Below are positions 1 through 6,839 of a stretch of 9,916 nucleotides of DNA, piece by piece. The stretch lies in the NCBI GenBank assembly GCA_022842085.1, contig JALHQF010000016.1, positions 1 to 9,916 on the forward strand. The letters run 5' to 3'. This stretch comes from Patescibacteria group bacterium (GTDB lineage Bacteria; Patescibacteriota; UBA1384; CAILIB01). The notes below the pieces were generated by a model. It ran no database searches and was not told the DNA's origin. It saw only the letters and a program-made list of their open reading frames with translations. How positions within the stretch are numbered: the first letter of the stretch is position 1; each line of letters starts with the position of its first letter. The position numbers were made by a program, and so were the translations under genes.

Positions 1-195
1 ACGAATAGTGGTATTTACACCAACATCCGACGAAATGAGGACTTCTTCCAGTTGGTCGAGCACCTCATCGTCTACCGAACTTTTGCCCAATACAATTTTG
101 GCCAGTTTGGAGAAGACGTTTTCTTTGGTCTTTTCGACCCCCTTGTCCAGGTCCTCCTTGTTCTTCTTACTGCTGAAAAAATCAAAAAATCCCAT
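1..195 (-). CDS. ftsY: FtsY, signal recognition particle receptor, N-terminal fragment (Bacteroidota type)
   Basis: This is the first 65 codons of a gene that starts with ATG at 195 and runs off the left edge. FtsY is the membrane-associated SRP receptor GTPase that docks ribosomes making membrane proteins. The visible part opens with MGFFDFFSSKK, continues with a Lys/Glu-rich stretch (GVEKTKENVFSKL, residues 19-31), and then has DDEVLDQLEEVLISSDVGV (residues 42-60), the helical N domain that precedes the GTPase domain. The GTPase motifs lie outside the window. The short N-terminus without a long acidic A domain, and the MGFFDFF start, are typical of Bacteroidota FtsY. The upstream neighbour, a DUF4295 gene, agrees with this. 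The segment is poorer in G+C than the rest of the window and probably comes from a different organism. Confidence 0.88.
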   Translation of the reverse strand, partial: MGFFDFFSSKKNKEDLDKGVEKTKENVFSKLAKIVLGKSSVDDEVLDQLEEVLISSDVGVNTTIR

Positions 196-225
196 TATCT
201 GATTGGATTGGAACGAAATATAAAC

Positions 226-253
226 ACAAAAAGCTCCTCAATCGAGAAGCTTT
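226..253 (-). terminator. Intrinsic-terminator-like hairpin between DUF4295 and ftsY
   Basis: Read on the minus strand, AAAGCTTCTC and GAGGAGCTTT form a 10-bp stem with one G-U wobble, closed by a GATT loop (230-253). Two further T residues extend the 3' arm, so the RNA contains a run of five U that begins inside the stem. The hairpin lies 22 bases after the DUF4295 stop and would end that transcript before ftsY. The U tract is short, so termination may be partial. Confidence 0.6.
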
Positions 254-274
254 CCGGTAACCTATCTGTTAATA

Positions 275-433
275 TTATTTGCTGAAGTATTCTTTCACAC
301 GGTCGGCAGTGATGAACTCCTCCTTAAAGGTGTATGCACCACTTTTGTCCGAACGACGGGCACGAATTACTTTAACGACCTTCTCGTTTTCTGCGGCCTG
401 GCGCTTCAGGGTTGCTACTACTTTCTTTGCCAT
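275..433 (-). CDS. DUF4295 family small basic protein (Bacteroidota)
   Basis: This is a complete 52-residue protein (ATG at 433, TAA at 275-277). It is very basic: it starts MAKKVVATLKRQAAENEK, carries KVIRARRSDKSGAYTF in the middle, and ends ITADRVKEYFSK. This matches the DUF4295 family, which in Bacteroidota sits after the ribosomal protein genes rpmB and rpmG and before ftsY. No biochemical role is established; the location and charge suggest a ribosome-associated protein, which is inference. ftsY follows as expected, but the expected rpmG is missing. Instead the nusG of a different lineage ends 8 bases upstream. No Shine-Dalgarno sequence is visible, as is usual in Bacteroidota. Confidence 0.88.
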   Translation of the reverse strand: MAKKVVATLKRQAAENEKVVKVIRARRSDKSGAYTFKEEFITADRVKEYFSK

Positions 434-441
434 GATATGGG

Positions 442-990
442 TTATACGCGCTTGAGCTGGAGGAAGTCGAGGGTAACGGGGGTCTCGCGGCCAAACATGG
501 TTACGAGCACCTTTACCTTACCGCGCTCGCCGTCCACCTCTTCAACCTTTGCTTGGAAGTTCTTGAGGGCGCCATCGGTGATCTGAACCAGTTCACCAAC
601 CTGGAAGTCGATGCTGTAGGTTGGCTCGTCCTTCTGCATGCGGTCGAAGATAGCCTGCACCTCGGTGAGGCTCATAGGAGCTGGGCGGCTACCAAAGCCG
701 ATGAAACCGGTGACGTTTGGCGTGTTACGAACTACGTACCAGGACTCGTCGGTGACAATCATATCTACCATCACGTAGCCTGGGAAAATCTTGGCATCAA
801 TCGTTTTACGCTTGCCGTGCTTGATCTCAACTTGCTTCTCCGTTGGCACGAGCACCTGGAAGATCTTCTCCTGCTGCTTGAGTGACTCAATGCGCTGACG
901 GAGGTTCTGGGCCACTTGGTCTTCGTAGCCGGCATACGTGTGGATCACGTACCAGTTACGAGCAGTTTCTGGCTGACGTTGCATACTCAT
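442..990 (-). CDS. nusG: NusG, transcription termination/antitermination factor
   Basis: The 182-residue protein has the usual NusG layout. The NGN domain (about residues 12-115) binds the RNA polymerase clamp. It includes NWYVIHTYAGYE (12-23), KIFPGYVMVDM (67-77) and SWYVVRNTPNVTGFIG (83-98). A KOW domain follows (about 128-182) with VGELVQITDGALKNF and the ending GRETPVTLDFLQLKRV. NusG travels with the elongating polymerase and links it to Rho or to the ribosomal protein S10. The wording of both domains resembles Patescibacteria NusG and is unlike that of Bacteroidota. The ATG at 990 lies 2 bases after the secE stop; a second ATG two codons in is possible. The C-terminus is intact, so the stop looks genuine. 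The usual follower, rplK (L11), is absent; a Bacteroidota-type gene begins 8 bases later. Confidence 0.97.
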   Translation of the reverse strand: MSMQRQPETARNWYVIHTYAGYEDQVAQNLRQRIESLKQQEKIFQVLVPTEKQVEIKHGKRKTIDAKIFPGYVMVDMIVTDESWYVVRNTPNVTGFIGFGSRPAPMSLTEVQAIFDRMQKDEPTYSIDFQVGELVQITDGALKNFQAKVEEVDGERGKVKVLVTMFGRETPVTLDFLQLKRV

Positions 991-992
991 GG

Positions 993-1178
993 TTAAGCGA
1001 TGATGAACCCGAGGAGCCTGATGAGTGCGGCGTCGATGAGACCAAGTACCGCGGTAGCAATAACTACGCCCACCACTACTATACCTGTAGTACGCAGAAG
1101 CTTGCTGCGGGTAGGCCAGGAGACCTTACGCAGCTCCTGGTAGGAACCTTTGAGGTACGCGGTTAGCTTGCGAAGCAT
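993..1178 (-). CDS. secE: SecE, preprotein translocase subunit
   Basis: This is a 61-residue single-span SecE. The protein clamps SecY and stabilises the SecYEG channel in the cytoplasmic membrane. The amphipathic cytoplasmic helix ends in the family motif ELRKVSWPTRSKL (residues 15-27). One hydrophobic segment follows at about 32-60. The size fits the short, one-helix form found in most bacteria outside the enterobacteria. The gene lies between rplU (3 bases upstream) and nusG (2 bases downstream), so the three are almost certainly co-transcribed. The secE-nusG pair is one of the most conserved in bacteria and supports both calls. No Shine-Dalgarno sequence precedes the ATG. Confidence 0.95.
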   Translation of the reverse strand: MLRKLTAYLKGSYQELRKVSWPTRSKLLRTTGIVVVGVVIATAVLGLIDAALIRLLGFIIA

Positions 1179-1181
1179 TGC

Positions 1182-1604
1182 TTACTTTGCGGCTTTCTTG
1201 GGAGCAGCCTTCTTAGGAGCTGCAGCCTTAACAGGCTTCTCGGCAACCTCTACTGGAGCCTCAGCCTTTTCTGACTTAGGCTTAGTGCCCATAGAAATAC
1301 TGCTAACCGTGAGTACGGTTTGGTACTGGCGGTGACCCTTTACCGTTCGACGACGCTTCTTGCTCTGGTAGGTAGCAACACGGATTTTGGTTCCGCGCTT
1401 ATGCTGAATCGCGGTGAGGGTAACGGTTGCCCCGGCGATGTGTGGAGCACCTACGTGCACCTTGCCTGCGGCATCGGTAAGGAGGAGAACCTCAGAAACG
1501 ACCAGCTTTGCACCCTCTTCGAGTGCGAGACGATCGGTTGTGAGGGTGGCACCTTCGGAAACGCGAAACTGCTTTCCGGAGAGCTGAATAACGGCGCTCG
1601 ACAT
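1182..1604 (-). CDS. rplU: Ribosomal protein bL21 with C-terminal Ala/Lys/Pro-rich tail
   Basis: The predicted protein has 140 residues from the ATG at 1604. The core (1 to about 103) shows the bL21 pattern: SSAVIQLSGKQFRVSEG at the start, VVSEVLLLTDAAGKVHVGAP (35-54), and the rRNA-binding stretch YQSKKRRRTVKGHRQY (79-94). bL21 binds 23S rRNA in the large subunit. After the core comes a tail of about 37 residues, poor in bulky residues and rich in Ala, Lys, Pro and Glu (KAEAPVEVAEKPV then repeated APKKA units), whereas the common bL21 is about 103 residues long. An upstream in-frame TTG (1622) would add six residues, but the ATG gives the normal L21 beginning. rpmA (bL27), the usual partner, is absent; secE and nusG follow instead. 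The 62 bases before the start (1605-1666) hold no convincing promoter. Confidence 0.93.
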   Translation of the reverse strand: MSSAVIQLSGKQFRVSEGATLTTDRLALEEGAKLVVSEVLLLTDAAGKVHVGAPHIAGATVTLTAIQHKRGTKIRVATYQSKKRRRTVKGHRQYQTVLTVSSISMGTKPKSEKAEAPVEVAEKPVKAAAPKKAAPKKAAK

Positions 1605-1666
1605 GCGAAATAGGTTGAACAATCGGGTTTGATTCCGCTGTACGCTACCAGGTTAGAACTCCTGGG

Positions 1667-2788
1667 TCAACTTGAAGCGGCGCGCTGGTGCCGCACCGCA
1701 ATAGATTGCACCACACCTACGATGAGCGCGTTGGTAAGCAGCGCCGTACCGCCGTAACTGAGGAACGGGAGTGGAATACCGGTAACCGGCATCACGCCCA
1801 GGTTCATACCCGCGTTGACCAGCAGCTCAAACGTGATTTTGACCGCCGCGCCAATGGCTACCAGCTGCCCGAAACGATCTGGCGCCAGCTTTGCGATGCT
1901 CACGCAGCGCAGCGCAAGAGTGGTAAGGAGCCCAATTACCAGTAGGCTCCCCATAAGCCCCCACGCCTCGGCGATGCCGGCATACATGAAGTCAGCATGT
2001 GCTACTGGGAGAAAGTTGAGCTGTGACTGCGTGCCGTTTCCCAAGCCCTTTCCAAGGAGCCCGCCCGAACCAACCGCAATTTTTGATTGCAGTACGTTCC
2101 ACCCGCTACCTTGCGGATCAGATTCGGCGTCAACGAAGCTCGTGAGGCGATCACGTTGGTAGGGTTTCAGTACCCCACTCAGCGGGGCCACTCCTCGAAT
2201 TGCAAGTGTTGCGACCACCGCAAGAGCCAAGAGGCCAACAGCAATTACCCCCCGTTGCAACCGCCCGCTCACCCCATGCAGTAGCACGCCAATCCCCACC
2301 ACAAAGAGAATCATGGAGGTACCAAAGTCTGGCTGAAAGAAGACCACACCAGTTGCAAGGAGTACAGCCCCAAGCGCTGCCCAGAAGGTACCCCAAGGCA
2401 GCGGGCGAGGAGCTCGGCTTAACAGCGATGCAAGGTACACAATAAGCAGGAACTTCAGTGGCTCACTCGGCTGAAACTGAAAGAATCCCAGATCAATCCA
2501 GAGCTTGGCACCAAATACCTCACTTCCCACGAAGTACACGGCAACCGTGGCAAGGATTCCGGCCGCAAAGAGCCACGGCACCCAGGCGCGCAGCCCACGG
2601 TAGTCTGCCGCTGCCACCCCGAGCATGAGAATGAGCGCCGCAACCCCGTAAGCGGCGGCACGCCACGCGGTGGCGGTTCCGGCTGTGTCCTGCGTAAGCA
2701 GGTACACGAACACCACGCTCACTACGGTAAGTACAACCGGGATAATGGCAAGAAGCGGGTCGAAGGTGCGAAACCAGCGCAGCGTCAT
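1667..2788 (-). CDS. rodA: RodA, SEDS-family peptidoglycan glycosyltransferase
   Basis: The 373-residue polytopic membrane protein belongs to the FtsW/RodA/SpoVE (SEDS) family, which polymerises lipid II into glycan strands during cell elongation with a class B penicillin-binding protein. About ten hydrophobic segments alternate with short loops. Family landmarks are FQPSEPLK (105-112), FFQPDFGTSM (150-159), KPYQRDR and the extracellular loop with DPQGSGWNVLQSKIAVGSGG (224-243), AHADFMYAGIAEAWG (263-277), and PLPFLSYGGTAL (339-350). Asp266 in AHADF aligns with the catalytic aspartate of RodA. The long loop, the NxLQS element and the short N-terminus favour RodA over FtsW. Its start overlaps the ileS stop in an ATGA, which implies translational coupling. 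No transpeptidase or mreB gene is in view. Confidence 0.93.
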   Translation of the reverse strand: MTLRWFRTFDPLLAIIPVVLTVVSVVFVYLLTQDTAGTATAWRAAAYGVAALILMLGVAAADYRGLRAWVPWLFAAGILATVAVYFVGSEVFGAKLWIDLGFFQFQPSEPLKFLLIVYLASLLSRAPRPLPWGTFWAALGAVLLATGVVFFQPDFGTSMILFVVGIGVLLHGVSGRLQRGVIAVGLLALAVVATLAIRGVAPLSGVLKPYQRDRLTSFVDAESDPQGSGWNVLQSKIAVGSGGLLGKGLGNGTQSQLNFLPVAHADFMYAGIAEAWGLMGSLLVIGLLTTLALRCVSIAKLAPDRFGQLVAIGAAVKITFELLVNAGMNLGVMPVTGIPLPFLSYGGTALLTNALIVGVVQSIAVRHQRAASS

Positions 2789-5559
2789 AGTGGACGCAGG
2801 TCAAAGGTTACCGTTTCACCGTCGAGCTCTACCTCGTAGTCTGGAGTACCAAGCTCTATCCTGGTGACGCCCGTGCTCTCCCGGAGTGCGGCGCTTGCTA
2901 GTTCTTCTAGCCTTGCCTTGTGGTCTGCACCTACAACTAGCGTTACGCGATCACCTGGCTGGAGACCAAGCTGACGTCGCCGATCCTGCACCAAACGTTG
3001 AAAATCTCGACGAAGACCCAAGGTGAGGAGCTCAGCTGTGAGATCGGTATCGAGCTCCACGAGCTCTGGATCACCCTCGATAGGATCCAGTTCTGTCACA
3101 TTTAGCTCCTCGAAAACGAAGGTGGCATACTTTGCAGCGTCAAGCAGTTTCACTCGAGCAAAACGAAGTGGTTGACGTACCTTAATGCCTACCTCAGCAC
3201 GACGCGCAAGACCAAGTGAAACAACTTGGCGTGCTGAAGCCATCCCAGATAGCACCGTCTCACTGAGCGGCTTCAGGTCCGGCCAGGCTTGCAAGTGCAC
3301 GGAGCCTTCACCACCCGCACGCTCCCACCAGAGCTCCGCATGTACCGGCGCAATTGGTGCAACAAGCACTGCAAGTGTTCGACCAACCTCGTGCACTGTC
3401 TGCACAAACTGCATGTCGGTTCGGCCACGACTACGCCGAACGTACCAGGTTGAGAGATCGTCTACGAAGAGCTCGGTCTCACGGCCAATACGCGAAAGGT
3501 CAACTTCTTCATACGCCTTCGTTATAAGCCCTACAAGCTGAGAAAGCCTTGAGTTGATCCAAGTGTCTAGGAGTGCGTGTTCGGTTGCCAACTCTCCACC
3601 TGTTGCAGGGTTCATCTCAACGTAGCGCAGCACGTTGCCCACCAGCATGAAGGTTTTTCGGTAGGCAACCTGTAGATCACGCTCCACAAAGGCTTTCCGC
3701 TCCCCCACCCCGTTGAGGGTTGCAAGGTACCAGCGCACCGCATCTGCCCCGTACTTTTCGAAAAGCTCTGCGGGAACGAGCACATTGCCCTTGCTCTTAC
3801 TCATCTTGCGGCCTTTGTCGTCCACAATGTGTCCAAGGCAGGCCACCGTGCGGTACGGTGCTTCTCCTTTGAGAATTACTCCAAGCACCAGCAGGCTGTA
3901 GAACCAGCCGCGGGTCTGGTCGACGGCTTCTGAGATGAAATCCGCTGGGAATGGCTGCCCTGCTGCGTACGGCATGGCACCAGAGTCAAACCAGACATCG
4001 AGTACGTACGGCTCACGACGGTAGGTTTCGCCGTCGCGCTCTATAGCAACCGCGTCGATGCCTGGGCGGTGTGGATCAAAGTCTTCGGGAAGTCCAGCCG
4101 CCTCACGAAGCGCTGCGAGTGACTCTGGCACCCAAAACTTACCAGACTCACTCGTCCACACTGGAAGTGGCGTACCCCAGAAGCGTTCTCGAGAAATCGC
4201 CCAATCGCGTGCCTCTTCGAGGAATGAACCGAAACGACCATCGCGGATGTGCTCGGGCAGCCAGGTTACGTTAGCGTTGGCGGCAAGGAGCTGCTCACGG
4301 ATCTCACTGACCTTCACGAACCAGGAGTCCTTGGCGTAGTAGATGAGACGGGTGTTGCAGCGCCAGCAGTGTGGGTAGCTGTGCTTTATCACTTCGGTAC
4401 GGTACACACGCTCGCCCAGGTGGGTCGTGACTCGCTCATACACCTCATCTACATGCTTGCCAGCCAAACCTCCCATCCACGGGAAGTACACACCATCCAG
4501 ACCAACTACATGCGCCTGGGTCAGCCCAGCAGCTACACCAAGCTGGTAGTCGTCTTCACCGTACATCACAGCTGTGTGCACGATACCTGTACCATCGGTG
4601 GCAGTGACAAAGTCAGCTGCAACAACGAGGTTTCGCTCGCCCTCAGCTCCGTTGAAGCCGTGGTCCCAGAGTGGTTGGTAGCGTAGGCCCACAAGCTCGG
4701 CACCTGAGCGAACTTCGAGTACCTGGTATTCATCGGTAAGTACGCTCAGGCGATCCTGCGCGAGGGTAAACCTGCGTCCGTCGGCGAGCTGTACCGTGGC
4801 GTACTGTAGCTCCGGATGCACCGCCAAGGCCACATTGCCCGGTAGTGTCCATGGGGTAGTGGTCCAGGCGAGCAGCGCGTGGCTCGGCTCATCAACGAGG
4901 GAAAATGCTACGTAGAGCGAGCGGTCGTGCACGTCGGCGTAACCTTGGGAGACTTCCGCGCTCGAGAGTGACGTACCACAGCGCGGGCAGTGTGGGAGAA
5001 TCTTGTAGGACTTGGTAACGAGGTTTTTGTCCCAAACCTGCTTAAACACCGACCAAACGCCATCGATGTACTCTGCGTTACAGGTGACGTAGGGATCGGT
5101 AGCGGGCATCCAGCGACCAAGGCGTGCCACAAACTGCTCCCACTCCGCCTTGTGGGTAAACACATCCTCGCGACAGGTATCAACAAACTTCTGGATCGAG
5201 GCCGCCTCATCTCCAGGCACCAAGCTAAGGATGTCCTGCTTACCGGTAAGCCCGAGCTTTCGCTCCACCTGTACCTCTACTGGCAGACCATGGGTATCCC
5301 AACCTGAGCGGGTTACCACCCTACGCCCGCGCAGGAGCTGGTAGCGCAGCATGACGTCTTTAAACGTGCTCGGGAGCACATGGTGGAGCGCTGGTGCCGC
5401 GTTGGCAGTTGGCGGACCATCATAAATCACGTACTCGTCACCAGTATTCTCCTGGTTACGCAGGGCAAGCGGATCACGTGCAGCCCAGCGCGCAAGGATA
5501 CTCTGCTCGAGTTCAGCGGGACTCGGCATCGAGGGCGGCGTTATAGAGAGCGTCGGCAT
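2785..5559 (-). CDS. ileS: Isoleucyl-tRNA synthetase, type 2 (eukaryote-like), with altered HIGH motif
   Basis: This 924-residue class I synthetase charges tRNA-Ile. It shows YDGPPTANAAP (46-56) followed by ALHH (57-60) where HIGH normally stands, then SGWDTHGLPVEVQVE (85-99), a CPRC pair (191-194), the editing-domain stretch WTTTPWTLPGN (232-242), another CxxC (398-401), RDWAISRERFWGTPLP (451-466), DVWFDSGAMPY (521-531) and canonical KMSKS (585-589). The anticodon-binding domain follows from about 660, with no C-terminal zinc cluster. This layout and the GPPTAN...HH signature mark the type 2 IleRS, a class associated with mupirocin resistance, rather than the common bacterial type 1. The start is uncertain: the ATG at 5559 overlaps the RNase H gene by 47 bases, and the ATG at 5529 by 17; neither has a Shine-Dalgarno sequence. 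The stop overlaps rodA by four bases. Confidence 0.97.
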   Translation of the reverse strand: MPTLSITPPSMPSPAELEQSILARWAARDPLALRNQENTGDEYVIYDGPPTANAAPALHHVLPSTFKDVMLRYQLLRGRRVVTRSGWDTHGLPVEVQVERKLGLTGKQDILSLVPGDEAASIQKFVDTCREDVFTHKAEWEQFVARLGRWMPATDPYVTCNAEYIDGVWSVFKQVWDKNLVTKSYKILPHCPRCGTSLSSAEVSQGYADVHDRSLYVAFSLVDEPSHALLAWTTTPWTLPGNVALAVHPELQYATVQLADGRRFTLAQDRLSVLTDEYQVLEVRSGAELVGLRYQPLWDHGFNGAEGERNLVVAADFVTATDGTGIVHTAVMYGEDDYQLGVAAGLTQAHVVGLDGVYFPWMGGLAGKHVDEVYERVTTHLGERVYRTEVIKHSYPHCWRCNTRLIYYAKDSWFVKVSEIREQLLAANANVTWLPEHIRDGRFGSFLEEARDWAISRERFWGTPLPVWTSESGKFWVPESLAALREAAGLPEDFDPHRPGIDAVAIERDGETYRREPYVLDVWFDSGAMPYAAGQPFPADFISEAVDQTRGWFYSLLVLGVILKGEAPYRTVACLGHIVDDKGRKMSKSKGNVLVPAELFEKYGADAVRWYLATLNGVGERKAFVERDLQVAYRKTFMLVGNVLRYVEMNPATGGELATEHALLDTWINSRLSQLVGLITKAYEEVDLSRIGRETELFVDDLSTWYVRRSRGRTDMQFVQTVHEVGRTLAVLVAPIAPVHAELWWERAGGEGSVHLQAWPDLKPLSETVLSGMASARQVVSLGLARRAEVGIKVRQPLRFARVKLLDAAKYATFVFEELNVTELDPIEGDPELVELDTDLTAELLTLGLRRDFQRLVQDRRRQLGLQPGDRVTLVVGADHKARLEELASAALRESTGVTRIELGTPDYEVELDGETVTFDLRPL

Positions 5560-5923
5560 GCTTGTTAAACTCGCGCCGTACGTGCACTACCTTGTAGGGA
5601 TACTGCAGAGCCTTGAGCTTTGCCTGCACCTTGGCATGTAGGTCTTGGAGTGTTGCATCCTTGACTCGGTACTCGCCACGCACCTGCTTTACGACCAGCT
5701 CGCTATCGAGGTGAAAGACCACCTCTTCTGGCATTTCTGGGGCTTCGGACAGGATATCAAGCGCATCGAGGAGCGCGGTGTACTCGGCAATGTTATTGGT
5801 AGCAGTGCCGATAGTTCGGGCATGCTCGCGTAGCCACTCACCCATCTGGAGAACCGCACCCACGCCTGCAGGGCCCGGATTGCTCCGCGCGCCACCATCG
5901 GTATGTACCATCAGGACTGCCAT
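5513..5923 (-). CDS. rnhA: RNase HI family protein (RVT_3 / archaeal-type RNase HI)
   Basis: From the ATG at 5923 this is a 136-residue RNase H-fold protein that should cut the RNA strand of RNA-DNA hybrids. The four acidic active-site positions are present: Asp9 in HTDGGARSNPGPAG (7-20), Glu47 in NNIAEYTALLDAL (43-55), Asp73 in FHLDSELVVKQVRGEY (70-85) and Asp124 in FNKHADALYNAALD (119-132). The compact size and the NPGPAG and SELVVKQ elements match the short RVT_3-type RNase HI rather than the E. coli enzyme, which carries a basic protrusion. The reading frame is open further upstream, but that part lies inside rsmH and does not resemble RNase H, so I start 13 bases after the rsmH stop. ATG 5911 is a second possible start. 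The 3' end overlaps the start of ileS. Confidence 0.9.
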   Translation of the reverse strand: MAVLMVHTDGGARSNPGPAGVGAVLQMGEWLREHARTIGTATNNIAEYTALLDALDILSEAPEMPEEVVFHLDSELVVKQVRGEYRVKDATLQDLHAKVQAKLKALQYPYKVVHVRREFNKHADALYNAALDAESR

Positions 5924-5936
5924 AGCTTGCAGGCTA

Positions 5937-6839
5937 TCACGCTTCTCGCCGAATGGCACGAAGCTTGGCCGAACGCGAGCGCACGTTGCTACGCACCTCT
6001 TCATCCGTGGCAACCAAGGGGCGTTTGGTGAGGATGGTAAACCTGCCCCCAGCCGCCCTAAACCGGCGCTTCACAAGCCTGTCTTCAAGTGAGTGGAAGG
6101 TGAGAATCACCAGCACTCCACCTGGAGCTAGGAGATCAAGAGCAGCAGTGATTCCGGCATCTACAGACTCAAGCTCCTCGTTTACTGCCATGCGGATGGC
6201 TTGAAAGGTACGGGTAGCAGGATGCCGCGGCCCAAACTTTGCCTTGCCAGGCACCGCCTGACGTATGAGCTCTGCTAGCTCGTGCGTGGTGCGAATCGTC
6301 GCTTTCTTGCGCGCCTCCCCAATTGCATGCACGATCTGCCGAGCGTAGCGCTCCTCCCCGTAGTCACGAATAACGTGCTCAAGCCTGTCGAGTGGCCAGG
6401 TGTTCACTACGCTTTGGGCAGTTACCCCTTGATCAGGATCCATGCGCATATCCAGCGGACCATCCCGGAGGAAAGAAAATCCACGCTGTGGCGTATCAAG
6501 CTGGTAGCTAGAAACTCCAAGGTCGAGCAAGATGCCGTCAGCCTGCTCCAAGTGGCCTTTGGCACGCAGCTTGGCAAGGTCAGCAAAGTTTCCCTGTCGG
6601 TACGTTACAGCGTCTCCCAGCCGCTCTTCGGCCATATCGAGGGCAAAAGGATCTCTGTCAATGCCATACCATTTCACCTTGGCGCCTGCCTGCTGGGCGC
6701 GCGCAAGCCCGGCTTCGGTGTGCCCTCCCATACCAAGGGTACCATCTATAAACACCCCGCCACGCTCTGGCTGCAGGAACTCGAGCACCTCGTTCAGGAG
6801 AACTGGAGTGTGCCTATCGGATGGGGTTTGCTGGGTCAC
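5937..6839 (-). CDS. rsmH: RsmH, 16S rRNA (cytosine1402-N4)-methyltransferase
   Basis: RsmH (MraW) transfers a methyl group from S-adenosylmethionine to N4 of C1402 in the decoding centre of 16S rRNA. The 300-residue protein is full length. It shows HTPVLLNEVLEFL (about 10-22), the SAM-binding loop FIDGTLGMGGHTEAGL (about 30-45), GIDRDPFAL, ILLDLGVSSYQLD followed by RGFSF and DMRMD (about 103-134), HPATRTFQAIRMAVNEEL (about 206-223) and LTFHSLEDRLVK (about 246-257). No codon at the 5' end is ATG. A TTG (6842) and a GTG (6839) are adjacent; I chose GTG because an AAAGGGA (6844-6850) lies four bases upstream of it, although that spacing is short. The start overlaps the preceding pilin gene by 26 bases. 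The usual division-cluster neighbours mraZ, ftsL and ftsI are absent. Confidence 0.95.
   Translation of the reverse strand: MTQQTPSDRHTPVLLNEVLEFLQPERGGVFIDGTLGMGGHTEAGLARAQQAGAKVKWYGIDRDPFALDMAEERLGDAVTYRQGNFADLAKLRAKGHLEQADGILLDLGVSSYQLDTPQRGFSFLRDGPLDMRMDPDQGVTAQSVVNTWPLDRLEHVIRDYGEERYARQIVHAIGEARKKATIRTTHELAELIRQAVPGKAKFGPRHPATRTFQAIRMAVNEELESVDAGITAALDLLAPGGVLVILTFHSLEDRLVKRRFRAAGGRFTILTKRPLVATDEEVRSNVRSRSAKLRAIRREA

Noticed and set aside
204..225. Bacteroidota-type promoter (TAnnTTTG with upstream TTTG) before ftsY; TATATTTC is present.
   Set aside because: The last base of the -7 motif mismatches and the nearest upstream TTG is about 16 bases away instead of about 19, so the match is not convincing.
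442..1178. Long plus-strand open frames opposite nusG, secE, rplU, ileS and rsmH.
   Set aside because: They lie wholly inside well-identified minus-strand genes, have no recognisable domains or translation signals, and are expected shadows at this base composition.
1605..1666. Promoter or terminator between rodA and rplU; an AGGAG and a 5-bp CCAGG/CCTGG inverted repeat are present.
   Set aside because: No start codon follows the AGGAG at a suitable distance, the stem is short with an 8-base loop and no U tract, and no -10/-35 pair stands out.
5924..6013. N-terminal extension of the RNase HI gene, or a fusion, from the in-frame start at 6013.
   Set aside because: The extra 30 residues fall inside the end of rsmH, are rich in Arg and Cys, and match nothing in RNase H; the ATG at 5923 gives the normal family start.
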